Origin: Paraburkholderia sejongensis
GTDB taxonomy: Bacteria; Pseudomonadota; Gammaproteobacteria; Burkholderiales; Burkholderiaceae
Reading direction: 5' to 3'
Assembly (NCBI RefSeq): GCF_020880815.1
Contig: NZ_JAJITD010000021.1
Coordinates: 62,001-126,000, forward strand
Length of the DNA: 64,000 nt
Below the pieces are notes generated by a model. That model ran no database searches, was not told where the DNA came from, and saw only the letters and a list, made by a program, of their open reading frames with translations. The position numbers and the translations under genes were made by a program. Of this stretch, positions 39,708 to 48,261 are shown piece after piece. Positions within the stretch are counted from its first letter, which is position 1. Every line of letters begins with the position of its first letter.

Positions 39708-40547
39708 TCAGTACGGCCCGCTTGCATTTGCGGCCACCTGCGTGTCGGTCAGCTCGGCGATGAACGCATTGGCCTGGCGCATCATCATCCCCATGTCCGA
39801 TGCGATCGCGACGAAGTCGTAGCCCATCTCTACGAACTCGCGCACCATCGCCGGCGTCGGCCCGACGATCCCGATCGGAATGCCCACCGCGTTCGCGCGG
39901 CGCGTGCAATCGGCGAGCGCCGCGCGCACTTCCGGGTCGGCGAGATTGCCGATCTTGCCCATCGCCGCCGACAGATCGCCGGGACCGACGAACAGCGCAT
40001 CGACGCCCGGCACCGCGGCGATCGCTTCCAGTTGCTCGATTGCTTCCGGGGTTTCCAGTTGCAGGATGCAGGCAGTCGCCTCGTTCGCGCGACGGCCGAA
40101 TTCGCTCCACGTGCCGTAACGGCTCGCGCGATGCATCGCCGCGAAACCGCGCGTGCCGAGCGGCGGAAACTTCGTGCACGCGACAGCCGCGCGCGCCTCT
40201 TCGACGCTCTGCACGAACGGGAACATCAGCGTCGGCGCGCCCATGTCGAGCGCGCGCTTCGCGAGCGTCGCATCGGTCTTCGCGAGCCGCACGATCGGCG
40301 CCGCGCCGCCGCAATCGACTGCCAGCAACAGGTGCAGCACGTCGGTGAATTCGAGCGGCACGTGTTCCATATCGATCAGCAGCCAGTCGAAACCGGCATG
40401 GCCGAGCGCCTCGGCGCTCGCCGGCGAGCCCGCCATCAGCCACGTGCCGAGCGGTTTCGCGCGCATCGTGCTGGTGCCGGCCGGCGCTTTCAGCGCATCG
40501 CGGAACGCGTTGCGGGTGGGGTCCTGTCTGTAGCGTTGAGTCATCAC
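39708..40547 (-). CDS. HpcH/HpaI aldolase (probable KDSG aldolase)
   Basis: 279-residue class II (metal-dependent) 2-keto-3-deoxy acid aldolase. Family marks: GTWLMAGSPASAEALGHAGF, DWLLIDMEHVPLEF, the arginine in APIVRLAKTD, the metal-binding Glu in ILQLETPEAI, and DALFVGPGDLSAAMG. In this context the likely reaction is cleavage of 2-keto-3,6-dideoxy-6-sulfogluconate to pyruvate and sulfolactaldehyde, the fourth step of the sulfo-Entner-Doudoroff path. It lies 21 bases after the dehydratase gene. Alone, the family could also act on KDG-like or rhamnonate substrates; the assignment rests on neighbours. Confidence 0.85.
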   Translation of the reverse strand: MMTQRYRQDPTRNAFRDALKAPAGTSTMRAKPLGTWLMAGSPASAEALGHAGFDWLLIDMEHVPLEFTDVLHLLLAVDCGGAAPIVRLAKTDATLAKRALDMGAPTLMFPFVQSVEEARAAVACTKFPPLGTRGFAAMHRASRYGTWSEFGRRANEATACILQLETPEAIEQLEAIAAVPGVDALFVGPGDLSAAMGKIGNLADPEVRAALADCTRRANAVGIPIGIVGPTPAMVREFVEMGYDFVAIASDMGMMMRQANAFIAELTDTQVAANASGPY

Positions 40548-40568
40548 GTATCCTGTGAAGCTGAAGAA

Positions 40569-42368
40569 TCAGAAAATCGGCGGTTCGACCGGTTCTTCGA
40601 AGCCGGCGAGGAAATCGAAATCGCAGCCCTGGTCAGCCTGGGTCACGTGATCGACATAGAGACGGATATAGCCGCGTTGCCGTGGCTTCGGCGGCGCCTG
40701 CCAGCTTTCGCGCCGGTTCGCGAGTTCTTCGTCGGACAGCAGCACGTCGATACGCCCCGCCGCGACGTCGAGTTCGATGATGTCGCCGGTGCGGATCAGC
40801 GCGAGCGGGCCGCCCGCCGCCGCCTCGGGCGCGACGTGCAGCACGCAGGTGCCGTAGTGGGTGCCGCTCATCCGCGCATCGGAGATACGCAGCATGTCGC
40901 GCACGCCGGCCGCGAGCAGCTTCTTCGGGATCGGCAGATTGCCCCATTCGGGCATCCCCGGCGCGCCGATCGGGCCGCCGCCGCGCAGCACCAGCACGGT
41001 GTCGGCATCGACGTCGAGATCCGGCGCGTGAATCCGCGCATTCATTTCGGCTACCGAATCGAATACCAGCGCGCGGCCGCGATGCTTGAGCAGGTGCGGG
41101 CTCGCCGCGCTCGGCTTGATCACCGCGCCCGACGGCGCGAGGTTGCCGCGCAGCACCGCGAGCGCCGCGCCTTCGGTAACCGGGTTATCGAGCGCACGGA
41201 TCGCGTCTTCGCCTTGCGGACGCATGCCGGCCTCGAACGCAGCGAGGTTCTCGCCCAACGTCTTGCCGTTGACGCTCAGACAGTCGAGCGTCAGACGCGA
41301 CTTGAGACCGGACAGCAGCGCCGGCAAGCCGCCCGCGTAATAGAAGTCTTCCATCAGTCGCGCGCCCGACGGGAAGATGTCGGCCAGCACTGGAATATCC
41401 GCACCGACGCGCGCGATTTCATCGAGCGTCAACGGCACGTTGCCGCGGCCCGCGATCGCGATCGTGTGAATCGCCGCATTGGTCGAACCGCCGAGCGCCA
41501 TATACGCGACGATGCCGTTCTCGACCGCCGCGCGATTGAAGAAGCGGCTCGGCTTCAGGTCTTCCCACACCATCCCGACGATGCGCTCGCCGCTCGCCGA
41601 ACACATCCGCGGATGCGCGGAATCCATCGCCGGAATGCTGGTCGCGCCGGGCAGCGTGAAGCCCATCGCCTCGACGATCGAAGTCATCGTGCTGGCGGTG
41701 CCCATCGTGTTGCAGGTGCCTGGCGCGCGCGTCATCCGCGCTTCGAGCGAAATCCATTCGGTCTGCTCGATATTGCCGGCTACGTATTCGTCCCAGAACT
41801 TCTTCGTATGGGTGCCCGCGCCGACCCCCTGGCCGCGATGGCGGTCGCTCAGCATCGGCCCGGCCGGCACGAAAATGCACGGCAGGTCCGCCGACAACGC
41901 ACCCATCAACAGACCCGGCGTGGTCTTGTCGCAACCGCCCATCAGCACCGCGCCGTCGATCGGCAGCGAGCGCAGCAGCTCCTCGGTTTCGATCGCGAGC
42001 AGGTTGCGGTAGATCATCGTGGTCGGCTTGACCATCACCTCGCCGAGCGACATCGCCGGCAGTTCGAACGGCATCCCGCCCGCCTGCAGAATGCCGCGCT
42101 TGACCGCCTCCGCGCGCTCGCGCAGATGCGCGTGACACGGCGACAGATCGCTCCACGTATTGATGATCGCGATCACCGGGCGCGACATGAATTCTTCGCG
42201 GCGCAAACCCATCTGCTGCAGACGCTGACGATGCGCGAACGAGCGCATGTCGTCGGGCGCGAGCCAGCGCTGGCTGCGCAGATCGGCGAGTTGTTTGAGT
42301 TTGAGCTTGAGCTTGTCTTGCACGATAGTGAGAGCCGAAGGCTTAGGAAGAGGGTTGGGACTGCGCAT
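40569..42368 (-). CDS. IlvD/Edd dehydratase (probable sulfogluconate dehydratase)
   Basis: 599-residue Fe-S dehydratase of the IlvD/Edd sugar-acid branch. Cluster cysteines are in MGGCDKTTPG (Cys146) and APGTCNTMGTAST (Cys219), with a further conserved one in WSDLSPCHAHL. The C-terminal barrel has GGPIGAPGMPEWG and ISDARMSGTHYGTCVLH with the conserved serine. Predicted reaction: dehydration of 6-deoxy-6-sulfogluconate to KDSG. It resembles arabonate/xylonate-type dehydratases, so the substrate is inferred from the sulfoquinovosidase in the same operon. Its start overlaps the end of the exporter gene by 26 bases. Confidence 0.87.
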   Translation of the reverse strand: MRSPNPLPKPSALTIVQDKLKLKLKQLADLRSQRWLAPDDMRSFAHRQRLQQMGLRREEFMSRPVIAIINTWSDLSPCHAHLRERAEAVKRGILQAGGMPFELPAMSLGEVMVKPTTMIYRNLLAIETEELLRSLPIDGAVLMGGCDKTTPGLLMGALSADLPCIFVPAGPMLSDRHRGQGVGAGTHTKKFWDEYVAGNIEQTEWISLEARMTRAPGTCNTMGTASTMTSIVEAMGFTLPGATSIPAMDSAHPRMCSASGERIVGMVWEDLKPSRFFNRAAVENGIVAYMALGGSTNAAIHTIAIAGRGNVPLTLDEIARVGADIPVLADIFPSGARLMEDFYYAGGLPALLSGLKSRLTLDCLSVNGKTLGENLAAFEAGMRPQGEDAIRALDNPVTEGAALAVLRGNLAPSGAVIKPSAASPHLLKHRGRALVFDSVAEMNARIHAPDLDVDADTVLVLRGGGPIGAPGMPEWGNLPIPKKLLAAGVRDMLRISDARMSGTHYGTCVLHVAPEAAAGGPLALIRTGDIIELDVAAGRIDVLLSDEELANRRESWQAPPKPRQRGYIRLYVDHVTQADQGCDFDFLAGFEEPVEPPIF

Positions 42369-43140
42369 GCTGCGCGGCGAGCGTCGAAGTCACCGCGGGA
42401 CCGACGAGGCTCGCTCCCGCGCAGGCCAGCAGCACGAACACGACACGGCGCACCGCGGCCGGCGACCAGCCCGGCGGATAACGGCGCGCGAGCCACGTGA
42501 CGATCAGCACGACCGGCAGCGCCTCCAGACTCAGCGCGAGCGAGTCGGCGCCGAAGCGGCCCTGCTGCAGCACGATGAACAGACGCAGCACCGCGTTGAC
42601 CGCGAAGATCAGCACTAGCGTGTCGCGCACGACCAGCCGGTCGAGCGGCTGGCGATACAGGTGGAACACCATCGGCGGCCCGGCGCTCGCGAACACGCCG
42701 CCCATCACGCCGGACAGCACGCCATAAAACGTGAACGAGCCCGCGCCGGACATCTGCGCGCGCGGTTTGGTCTGCACGACCAGCAGCACGCTGCACGCGA
42801 GAATCGCGATGCCGAGCACGAAGCGCAGCACGCCGATCGCGTTATCGGACAGCCAGGCGAGCAGGAACGCGCCGAGCGCGACGCCGACGAGGCTGCTGCC
42901 GAAGGTCGGCGCGATCATCTTGCGCGGCAACGGCGGCATCCGCCGCACCAGCAGCGCGGCGTTCGCGAGCACCATCACCGTGACGACGTTCGCGGCGACC
43001 GGCAGCGGCGCCAGATGAAACACCGCGACTAGACCGAGCAGCACGAGGCCGAACGCGAAGCCGGTCAGGCTCTGCGTGAACGTCGCGAGCGCGACGCATA
43101 GCGCGAACGTCAGGTGATGGAACAACGCTGCACCGCTCAT
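42343..43140 (-). CDS. TauE/SafE-family sulfonate exporter
   Basis: 265-residue membrane protein of the TauE/SafE family, about 8 helices in two repeats: FALCVALATFTQSLTGFAFG, then SLVGVALGAFLLAWLS, and SFTFYGVLSGVMGGVFASAG in the second half. Start ATG 43140 overlaps the SQase stop by ATGA; the frame is open upstream but that sequence is the antisense-like third frame of the hydrolase gene. In sulfo-glycolytic clusters such proteins export the end product (sulfolactate) or sulfite; that is the likely role here. Confidence 0.87.
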   Translation of the reverse strand: MSGAALFHHLTFALCVALATFTQSLTGFAFGLVLLGLVAVFHLAPLPVAANVVTVMVLANAALLVRRMPPLPRKMIAPTFGSSLVGVALGAFLLAWLSDNAIGVLRFVLGIAILACSVLLVVQTKPRAQMSGAGSFTFYGVLSGVMGGVFASAGPPMVFHLYRQPLDRLVVRDTLVLIFAVNAVLRLFIVLQQGRFGADSLALSLEALPVVLIVTWLARRYPPGWSPAAVRRVVFVLLACAGASLVGPAVTSTLAAQHAQSQPSS

Positions 43141-45176
43141 CACAGATCCTTCGCGAGCGCGAGCCATTGCGCGGCCCGCGCGGCGCCGCGGCGCACGAAC
43201 ACCGGCGGCTCGCCGAGCGGCGCGGCAACCGTCACGCGCTGACCGCCGTCGTAGTCGACGCCCCTCCACAGATGCGTCCATTGATCGCCGGCCGGCAGAT
43301 ACGCGCTCCATTCGCTCGTGTCCGCCGCATGCACCGGTGCGACCAGCAGATCGCGGCCGTACAGGTATTGGTCCTGAATCGCGTAGGTCGCGGCGTCGTG
43401 CTCGTAGTGCAGGAACAGCGGCCGCTGCAACGGCAGACCGCGCGCCGCCGCTTCATCGACGAGACCCTGCACGTACGGCTTCAACGCGACGAACAGACGG
43501 GTCATCCGCGCGAAGTGCGCGAGCACGCCGGCGTCCTGCCAGAACTGGAAGTTCTCGGCCGGACGATTGCCTTCGTGCGTGCGCATCACCGGCGTGAATG
43601 CGGCCATTTCGGCCCAGCGCTGGAACAGCTCGGGCGTGCGCACGTTGCCGAACAGGCTCGTATAGCCGCCGATGTCGCTGTGGTGATACGCATTGCCGAG
43701 CAAGCCCGACGACAGCGCGCCGCAGATCACCGTCTGCAAGCCGTCGTGACGAGTGAAGTCGACCGACTGGTCGCCTGCCCACAACAGCGGGCAATGCGCC
43801 TGCACGCCGGTGTAGCCCGCGCGCATGAAGAACAGCGCGTCGCCTGTGCGGCCGGCGCGAGCGATCGCGCGCGCGTTGACTTCGGCCCACAGCGTCGGCC
43901 ACGCGTTGTGCATCAGCATCGCGTCGACGCCGTTGGCGAGCGCCAGATCGGTTGGCAGATATTCGCCGAAGTCCGCCATCCAGCCGTCGATCCCGCGTTC
44001 GAGCATCTCGCCGCGAATCACGCGCTGTTCGAACCAGCGCGCTGCCGCCGGGTTCGTGAAGTCGACCACGCCGCAATCGAATTCGCCGAAGTCGACCAGG
44101 TAGTCGCCGCCGTCGACGGCGGTTGCCAGATAGCCGGCCGCGCGCGCTTCTTCGTACAGCGAACCGTCGTTGCACAGATACGGGTTCACGTAGCCGAGAA
44201 AACGCACGCCGTCCTGTTTCAGTTGCGCGACCCATGCCTGGTGATCCGGATAGCGCTCGTCGTTCCAGCGCCAGTTCCAGAACAGCCGCTTGCCGAACGA
44301 GGTCTGGCGGATGCCGGCCCAGTCCTCGCACCACAAACCGCTAACGGCGACGCCGGCCGCGCGGCTCGCTTCGAAAATCTGCTGCGCGTGCTCGCGGCCG
44401 TTTTTCAGGCCGAGGATCGCGCCGTCCAATGCCCAGTCCGGCAGCGCCGGCTGACGGCCGAAGCGCAGCGAAACGCGCTCGACCAGCGAGACGAAATCGT
44501 CGGCGACGATAAATTCGAGCCGCGCGGGCACCGCCCAGAATTGCAGCTCGTGCCAATCGTCGTGACGGAAATCGAAATCCGCGTACGCGGTTGTTTCGGC
44601 ATGCAGACAATACTTGCGCGACGACACGAAGGTCGGCTGCGGATAGTTCGTGTGGTAGTAGTCGCCGCCCGCTTTCGCGGTCACGTCGGCCTGCCACGTC
44701 AGATGCGTGCTCTTGTCGCGACCGACGCCCGGCTCCGAGGTCCACAGCGGAAAGTGCCGGCCGCGCAGATCGAAATACGACATCTGCTCGCCGCAACCCC
44801 ACACATGTTCTTCAGCTTCAGCGGGCACACGCCACCACACGCGATTAAGCGACGCGTCGCCGGAAAGCTCCAGCGTCGCGCCGTTCGCACTGCGGCGCGC
44901 GACGATGGTCAGCTCGGCCGGCGCGCCCGCTTGACGGGCCAGTTCGATCCGCACGCTGCCGTCGGCTTCGTGCGTCAGACGCGCGTCGTGCAGTGCGACG
45001 CGTTCGTCGACGTAATCGCTGATGTCGAAGTTGCCGCGATACATCTCGACCGTCGGCGTGCCGTGCCCGACGAACACCGCCGGCGCCTGCGGCGTGTGCT
45101 CGAACAGCGTGCGATTCGCGATCCGCAGCACCACGCTGGCGTTTGCCTGACCGCTCGACTCTATCTGCCAATCCAT
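43140..45176 (-). CDS. yihQ: Sulfoquinovosidase (GH31, YihQ-like)
   Basis: 678-residue GH31 alpha-glycosidase, releasing sulfoquinovose from sulfoquinovosyl glycerol or lipid. Nucleophile Asp402 lies in GGWMADFGEYLPTD-like sequence (DGWMADFGEYLPTD) and acid/base Asp469 in LLWAGDQSVDF. The residues that bind the sulfonate in E. coli YihQ (R301, W304, Y508) are matched by Arg297 and Trp300 in FGKRLFWNW and Tyr505 in SDIGGYTSL, at nearly constant offset from D405/D472. The ATG at 45176 has AGGA upstream; the open frame before it is non-coding. No signal peptide, so it is cytosolic. It lies between the importer and exporter genes. Confidence 0.92.
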   Translation of the reverse strand: MDWQIESSGQANASVVLRIANRTLFEHTPQAPAVFVGHGTPTVEMYRGNFDISDYVDERVALHDARLTHEADGSVRIELARQAGAPAELTIVARRSANGATLELSGDASLNRVWWRVPAEAEEHVWGCGEQMSYFDLRGRHFPLWTSEPGVGRDKSTHLTWQADVTAKAGGDYYHTNYPQPTFVSSRKYCLHAETTAYADFDFRHDDWHELQFWAVPARLEFIVADDFVSLVERVSLRFGRQPALPDWALDGAILGLKNGREHAQQIFEASRAAGVAVSGLWCEDWAGIRQTSFGKRLFWNWRWNDERYPDHQAWVAQLKQDGVRFLGYVNPYLCNDGSLYEEARAAGYLATAVDGGDYLVDFGEFDCGVVDFTNPAAARWFEQRVIRGEMLERGIDGWMADFGEYLPTDLALANGVDAMLMHNAWPTLWAEVNARAIARAGRTGDALFFMRAGYTGVQAHCPLLWAGDQSVDFTRHDGLQTVICGALSSGLLGNAYHHSDIGGYTSLFGNVRTPELFQRWAEMAAFTPVMRTHEGNRPAENFQFWQDAGVLAHFARMTRLFVALKPYVQGLVDEAAARGLPLQRPLFLHYEHDAATYAIQDQYLYGRDLLVAPVHAADTSEWSAYLPAGDQWTHLWRGVDYDGGQRVTVAAPLGEPPVFVRRGAARAAQWLALAKDL

Positions 45177-45208
45177 CACATTCGTCCTTGCTTCGTCTTC
45201 CAGATTAA

Positions 45209-46954
45209 TCAGCGCCGCTGTTCCGACGGGCTTGCGTGCCATTCGACACCGCGTTGCGCAATCGTCGCCGCGCGGCGGCGAAACAGCGCGATCAGCAGCG
45301 CGGCGACGCACCAGGTGATCGCCATCGATACGATGTACTCGGTGGTCACGCCGCCGTGGCGGGCGACGCCGAGCGGCGAGAACGTCAGATACAGGCTCAC
45401 CAGCATCGCGATCAGCAGCACGCTCATCGTGCTGGCGAAGCGCCACGGCGTCAGGTCGCCGTGCTGGCGGAACTGCGGCTTATACGGGACTGCGCGCGGA
45501 TAGCGCAGGCCGAGCATCAGCATCAACGCGACTTCGCAGACGAACAGGATCCCCATGACGTGAATGAAGTTGATCCCGTACACCTTGTCGACCTTGAACA
45601 CGAAGATCAGCAACGTGTAGGCGATCACATGCAGCAGCAGCACGACCTTGGCCGGCAGCGCGCTGATCTTGCTGTTGAAGAAGCCCACCAGCACCACGGC
45701 GATGATCGGAATATTGAAGAAGCCGGTGAAGCGGCGCATCACCGTGTAGATGCCGTCCGGCGCGTACATCAGGAGCGGCGCGATCAGCAGCGACACCACC
45801 GCGATCGCAACGCTCGCGCTCTTGCCGACGCGAATCAGCTTTTCGTCGGAGGCCTGCGGTTTCCACACCTTGTAGAAGTCGAATGCGACCAGCGTCGCGG
45901 TACTGTTGATCACCGCGTTGAAGTGGCTCATCACCGTGCCGAACAGCACCGCGACGAAGAAGCCCTTCGCCCACCACGGCAGCAGATCGGCGACCAGTTG
46001 CGGATACGCGAGGTCAGGCCGCGCGAGCGGATTGCTCTTGTACAGATGAAACGCGATCACGCCGGGCAGCATCATCAGGATCGGCACCAGCAGCTTCAGC
46101 AGGCCCGACAGCAGCACGCCCTTCTGGCCTTCGGCGAGGTTCTTCGCCGCGAACGTGCGCTGCACGATCGCCTGGTTGGTACACCAGTAGAACAGGTTCG
46201 CGAAGATCATCCCGGTAAACAGCGTGCCGAACGGCACCGAATCCTTCGGACCGCCAATCGCCGACAGTTTCTCCGGCGCCTGGGTCGCTACCAGATGAAA
46301 GCCGCTGAAGAAGTCGCCGTGACCGAGCGCATAGAAGCCGAGCACCGGCACCATCAGACCGGCGATCAGCAGACCGACGCCGTTGATCGTGTCCGACACC
46401 GCGACCGCGCGCAGCCCGCCGAACACGGCGTAGGCCGCGCCGATCGCGCCCGAGAACCACACCAGCAGCGTGATCGTCGCCGGATACGAGGTGCCGAGCA
46501 GCACCTGCACGCCGAACACCTGGTTAAACGTGATCGCGCCGAGATACAGACCCGACGGATTGACGACCAGCATGTAGCCGATCACGAAGAACGCGCTCAC
46601 CACGCGCCGCGTGGTCGCGTCGAAACGCTCTTCGAGAAATTGCGGCAGCGTCGAGAAGCCGCCGCGCAGATAGCGCGGCAGGAAGAACATCGCGAGCGCG
46701 ACGGTCGCGACCGCGGCCGTGCACTCCCACGCCATCGCCGACAGGTTGTGCGCGTATGCGTCACCGTTCAGGCCGACCATCTGCTCGACCGACAGATTGG
46801 TCAGCATCATCGAGCCGGCGATGAACCAGCCGGTCAGGCCGCCGCTCGCCATGAAGTAGCCGCGCGCGCCGACGTCTTTCGCGCGGCGCGTGAACAGATA
46901 GGACACAAAGCCGACCAGCGCGGTGAAGAAGGCAAAACTCAGTATCGTAAAAAT
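45209..46954 (-). CDS. SSS-family sodium:solute symporter (probable SQ/SQ-glycerol importer)
   Basis: Inner-membrane Na+-coupled transporter of the SSS/SGLT family, about 581 residues and 13-14 helices. Marks: GARGYFMASGGLTGWFIAGS, MLTNLSVEQMVGLNGDAYAH, AAYAVFGGLRAVAVSDTING (SSS signature), and VMSHFNAVINSTATLVAFDF. The first ATG/GTG (GTG 46906) would remove TM1; the frame continues upstream as FTILSFAFFTALVGFVSYL, and the only well-placed start is ATT at 46954, 6 bases after AGGAG (46961-46965); the preceding ATC is another possibility. The position just upstream of the SQase gene suggests it brings in sulfoquinovosides. Confidence 0.85.
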   Translation of the reverse strand: MFTILSFAFFTALVGFVSYLFTRRAKDVGARGYFMASGGLTGWFIAGSMMLTNLSVEQMVGLNGDAYAHNLSAMAWECTAAVATVALAMFFLPRYLRGGFSTLPQFLEERFDATTRRVVSAFFVIGYMLVVNPSGLYLGAITFNQVFGVQVLLGTSYPATITLLVWFSGAIGAAYAVFGGLRAVAVSDTINGVGLLIAGLMVPVLGFYALGHGDFFSGFHLVATQAPEKLSAIGGPKDSVPFGTLFTGMIFANLFYWCTNQAIVQRTFAAKNLAEGQKGVLLSGLLKLLVPILMMLPGVIAFHLYKSNPLARPDLAYPQLVADLLPWWAKGFFVAVLFGTVMSHFNAVINSTATLVAFDFYKVWKPQASDEKLIRVGKSASVAIAVVSLLIAPLLMYAPDGIYTVMRRFTGFFNIPIIAVVLVGFFNSKISALPAKVVLLLHVIAYTLLIFVFKVDKVYGINFIHVMGILFVCEVALMLMLGLRYPRAVPYKPQFRQHGDLTPWRFASTMSVLLIAMLVSLYLTFSPLGVARHGGVTTEYIVSMAITWCVAALLIALFRRRAATIAQRGVEWHASPSEQRR

Positions 46955-47029
46955 GATCGTCTCCTCGATGCTGTTCTGAGGTTAAGGCAGGCGCTGTCCG
47001 GTCGGCACGGTCGCAGCCGGGCATCATTT

Positions 47030-47043
47030 TCGCAGCGCTACGA
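47030..47043. promoter_or_regulatory. LacI-type operator upstream of symporter gene
   Basis: TCGCAGCGCTACGA, a near-perfect 14-base dyad around AGC|GCT, 76 bases upstream of the symporter start. The same AGCGCTACGATT string recurs at 48141-48152 in the divergent lactonase/LacI promoter. Likely bound by the LacI-family protein encoded at 48262. Confidence 0.6.
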
Positions 47044-47111
47044 TTTTCAGGCAAAAAATTTCGACTGCATGCTGCGAAAAACTTCGGTGAACTTCAATGG
47101 AATCCGATCGA

Positions 47112-48035
47112 TCAGCCGCGCCAGCGCGGTTCGACAAGGCCCGGTACCGCGGTTCGCAGCGTAAAGAGACCACCGGCCAGCGGCTCGCGCGCGAGCTCGT
47201 CGGCGGGTCGGCCCGCGCGGGCGCTCGTGACATACAGCGTGCGCAGGTCGGAGCCGCCGAACGCGCACATCGTCGGACAGGTGACCGGCAGCGGGTAGAC
47301 CGCGTCGATCGCGCCGTCCGGCGTGAAGCGCACCACCCGGCCGCCTTCGTAGAACGCGCTCCAGTAATAGCCTTCGACGTCGACCGCCGCGCCGTCCGGA
47401 CGGCCGCGATCCTGCGGCGTCGACTCGACGGTGATCCAGGTCTCGCGCTCGCCGCACGCGCCGGTCGCGGCGTCGTAGGCCGAGCGGTAGACGGTGAAAC
47501 GCGGGGTGTCCGAGTGGTAGAGCCAGCGGCCGTCGGGGCTGAAGGCGAGGCCGTTCGAGGTCATCAGGCCGGCGCTCAGGGGGGTGAGCGTGGCGGTCGC
47601 TTTTGTGGCGACGTCCGTGTTCAGGCGGTACAGATGCGCGTGGCCGCCCGCTCTCGGTTCGTCGATCGTGCCCGCGAAGAAGCGGCCGGCCGCGTCGCAA
47701 CGGCCGTCGTTGAAGCGGCTCGTTTGCGAGTTTTCGGGGTTAGCCGCGAGCATCTGCAACGGCCGGGCTTCGCTGTCCAGCGTCCAGACGCCCGAGCGCA
47801 GACCGGCGATGAAACCGCCGCCCTCCCCCTCGCGCAGCGAAAAACAGCCGATATGTTCGGGCAATGCGAATTTGGTCGTCGCGCCGCTCGCCGGATCGAA
47901 ACGATGCAGCGCCGGTTCGAGAATGTCGACCCAGTACAGCACGCGCTCGCGCTCATCCCAGCGCGGGCACTCGCCCAGTTGGGCGCGGGCGTCCAGCACG
48001 CAGTGAAACTCGGTGGACTGGGATTCAGCGGTCAT
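47112..48035 (-). CDS. SMP-30/gluconolactonase family lactonase (probable SGL lactonase)
   Basis: 307-residue six-bladed beta-propeller lactonase. Metal ligands of the SMP-30 family are visible: Glu in LGECPRWDERERVLYWVDI, Asn in RFNDGRCDAAGRFFAGTID and in TSNGLAFSPDGRWLYHSDT, and Asp in RGRPDGAAVDVEGYYWSA. Predicted reaction: hydrolysis of 6-deoxy-6-sulfogluconolactone to sulfogluconate in the sulfo-ED pathway. It is transcribed toward the symporter gene from the promoter region shared with the divergent lacI-type gene, with two operator-like sites in that region and another operator just downstream of it. Confidence 0.88.
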   Translation of the reverse strand: MTAESQSTEFHCVLDARAQLGECPRWDERERVLYWVDILEPALHRFDPASGATTKFALPEHIGCFSLREGEGGGFIAGLRSGVWTLDSEARPLQMLAANPENSQTSRFNDGRCDAAGRFFAGTIDEPRAGGHAHLYRLNTDVATKATATLTPLSAGLMTSNGLAFSPDGRWLYHSDTPRFTVYRSAYDAATGACGERETWITVESTPQDRGRPDGAAVDVEGYYWSAFYEGGRVVRFTPDGAIDAVYPLPVTCPTMCAFGGSDLRTLYVTSARAGRPADELAREPLAGGLFTLRTAVPGLVEPRWRG

Positions 48036-48120
48036 GATCGGATCGGGCGGGGCGAAAAGGTCTCGCGAAGAGGCGAGAAAACGGCGGCGCTTGCTGCGAT
48101 TTTTTGTCTTCTGGCAAAAA

Positions 48121-48134
48121 TCGCAGCGCTGCGA
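48121..48134. promoter_or_regulatory. Perfect palindromic operator in lactonase/LacI promoter
   Basis: TCGCAGCGCTGCGA is a perfect 14-base palindrome with the AGCGCT core typical of LacI-family operators, located between the divergent lactonase (start 48035) and LacI (start 48262) genes. Confidence 0.65.
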
Positions 48135-48136
48135 AA

Positions 48137-48150
48137 TAATAGCGCTACGA
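48137..48150. promoter_or_regulatory. Second operator-like site
   Basis: TAATAGCGCTACGA, half-conserved relative to the palindrome at 48121-48134, with centres 16 bases apart. It shares AGCGCTACGATT with the site at 47030. A tandem arrangement suggests autoregulation plus repression of the lactonase gene. Confidence 0.5.
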
Positions 48151-48261
48151 TTGCGGACAGGACCACCAGGGTCATCCCCGATCGGATCATTCGTTGCGCT
48201 GCAGGTTTAGAATGACAAATCGCGCCGCGCGGCACTGGCGGCTCTTTCGAAATGTGGCCGA

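Noticed and set aside
40032-42500. An 822-codon plus-strand frame opposite the aldolase and dehydratase genes
   Set aside because: Spans two real genes in antisense and has Arg/His-rich composition without motifs.
43167-45503. A 778-codon plus-strand frame opposite the GH31 gene
   Set aside because: Antisense shadow; the minus strand has catalytic motifs and sensible operon structure.
45236-47164. A 642-codon plus-strand frame opposite the symporter gene
   Set aside because: It is Arg/His/Gln-rich, has no domain, and is the mirror of a GC-rich membrane-protein gene with clear family motifs.
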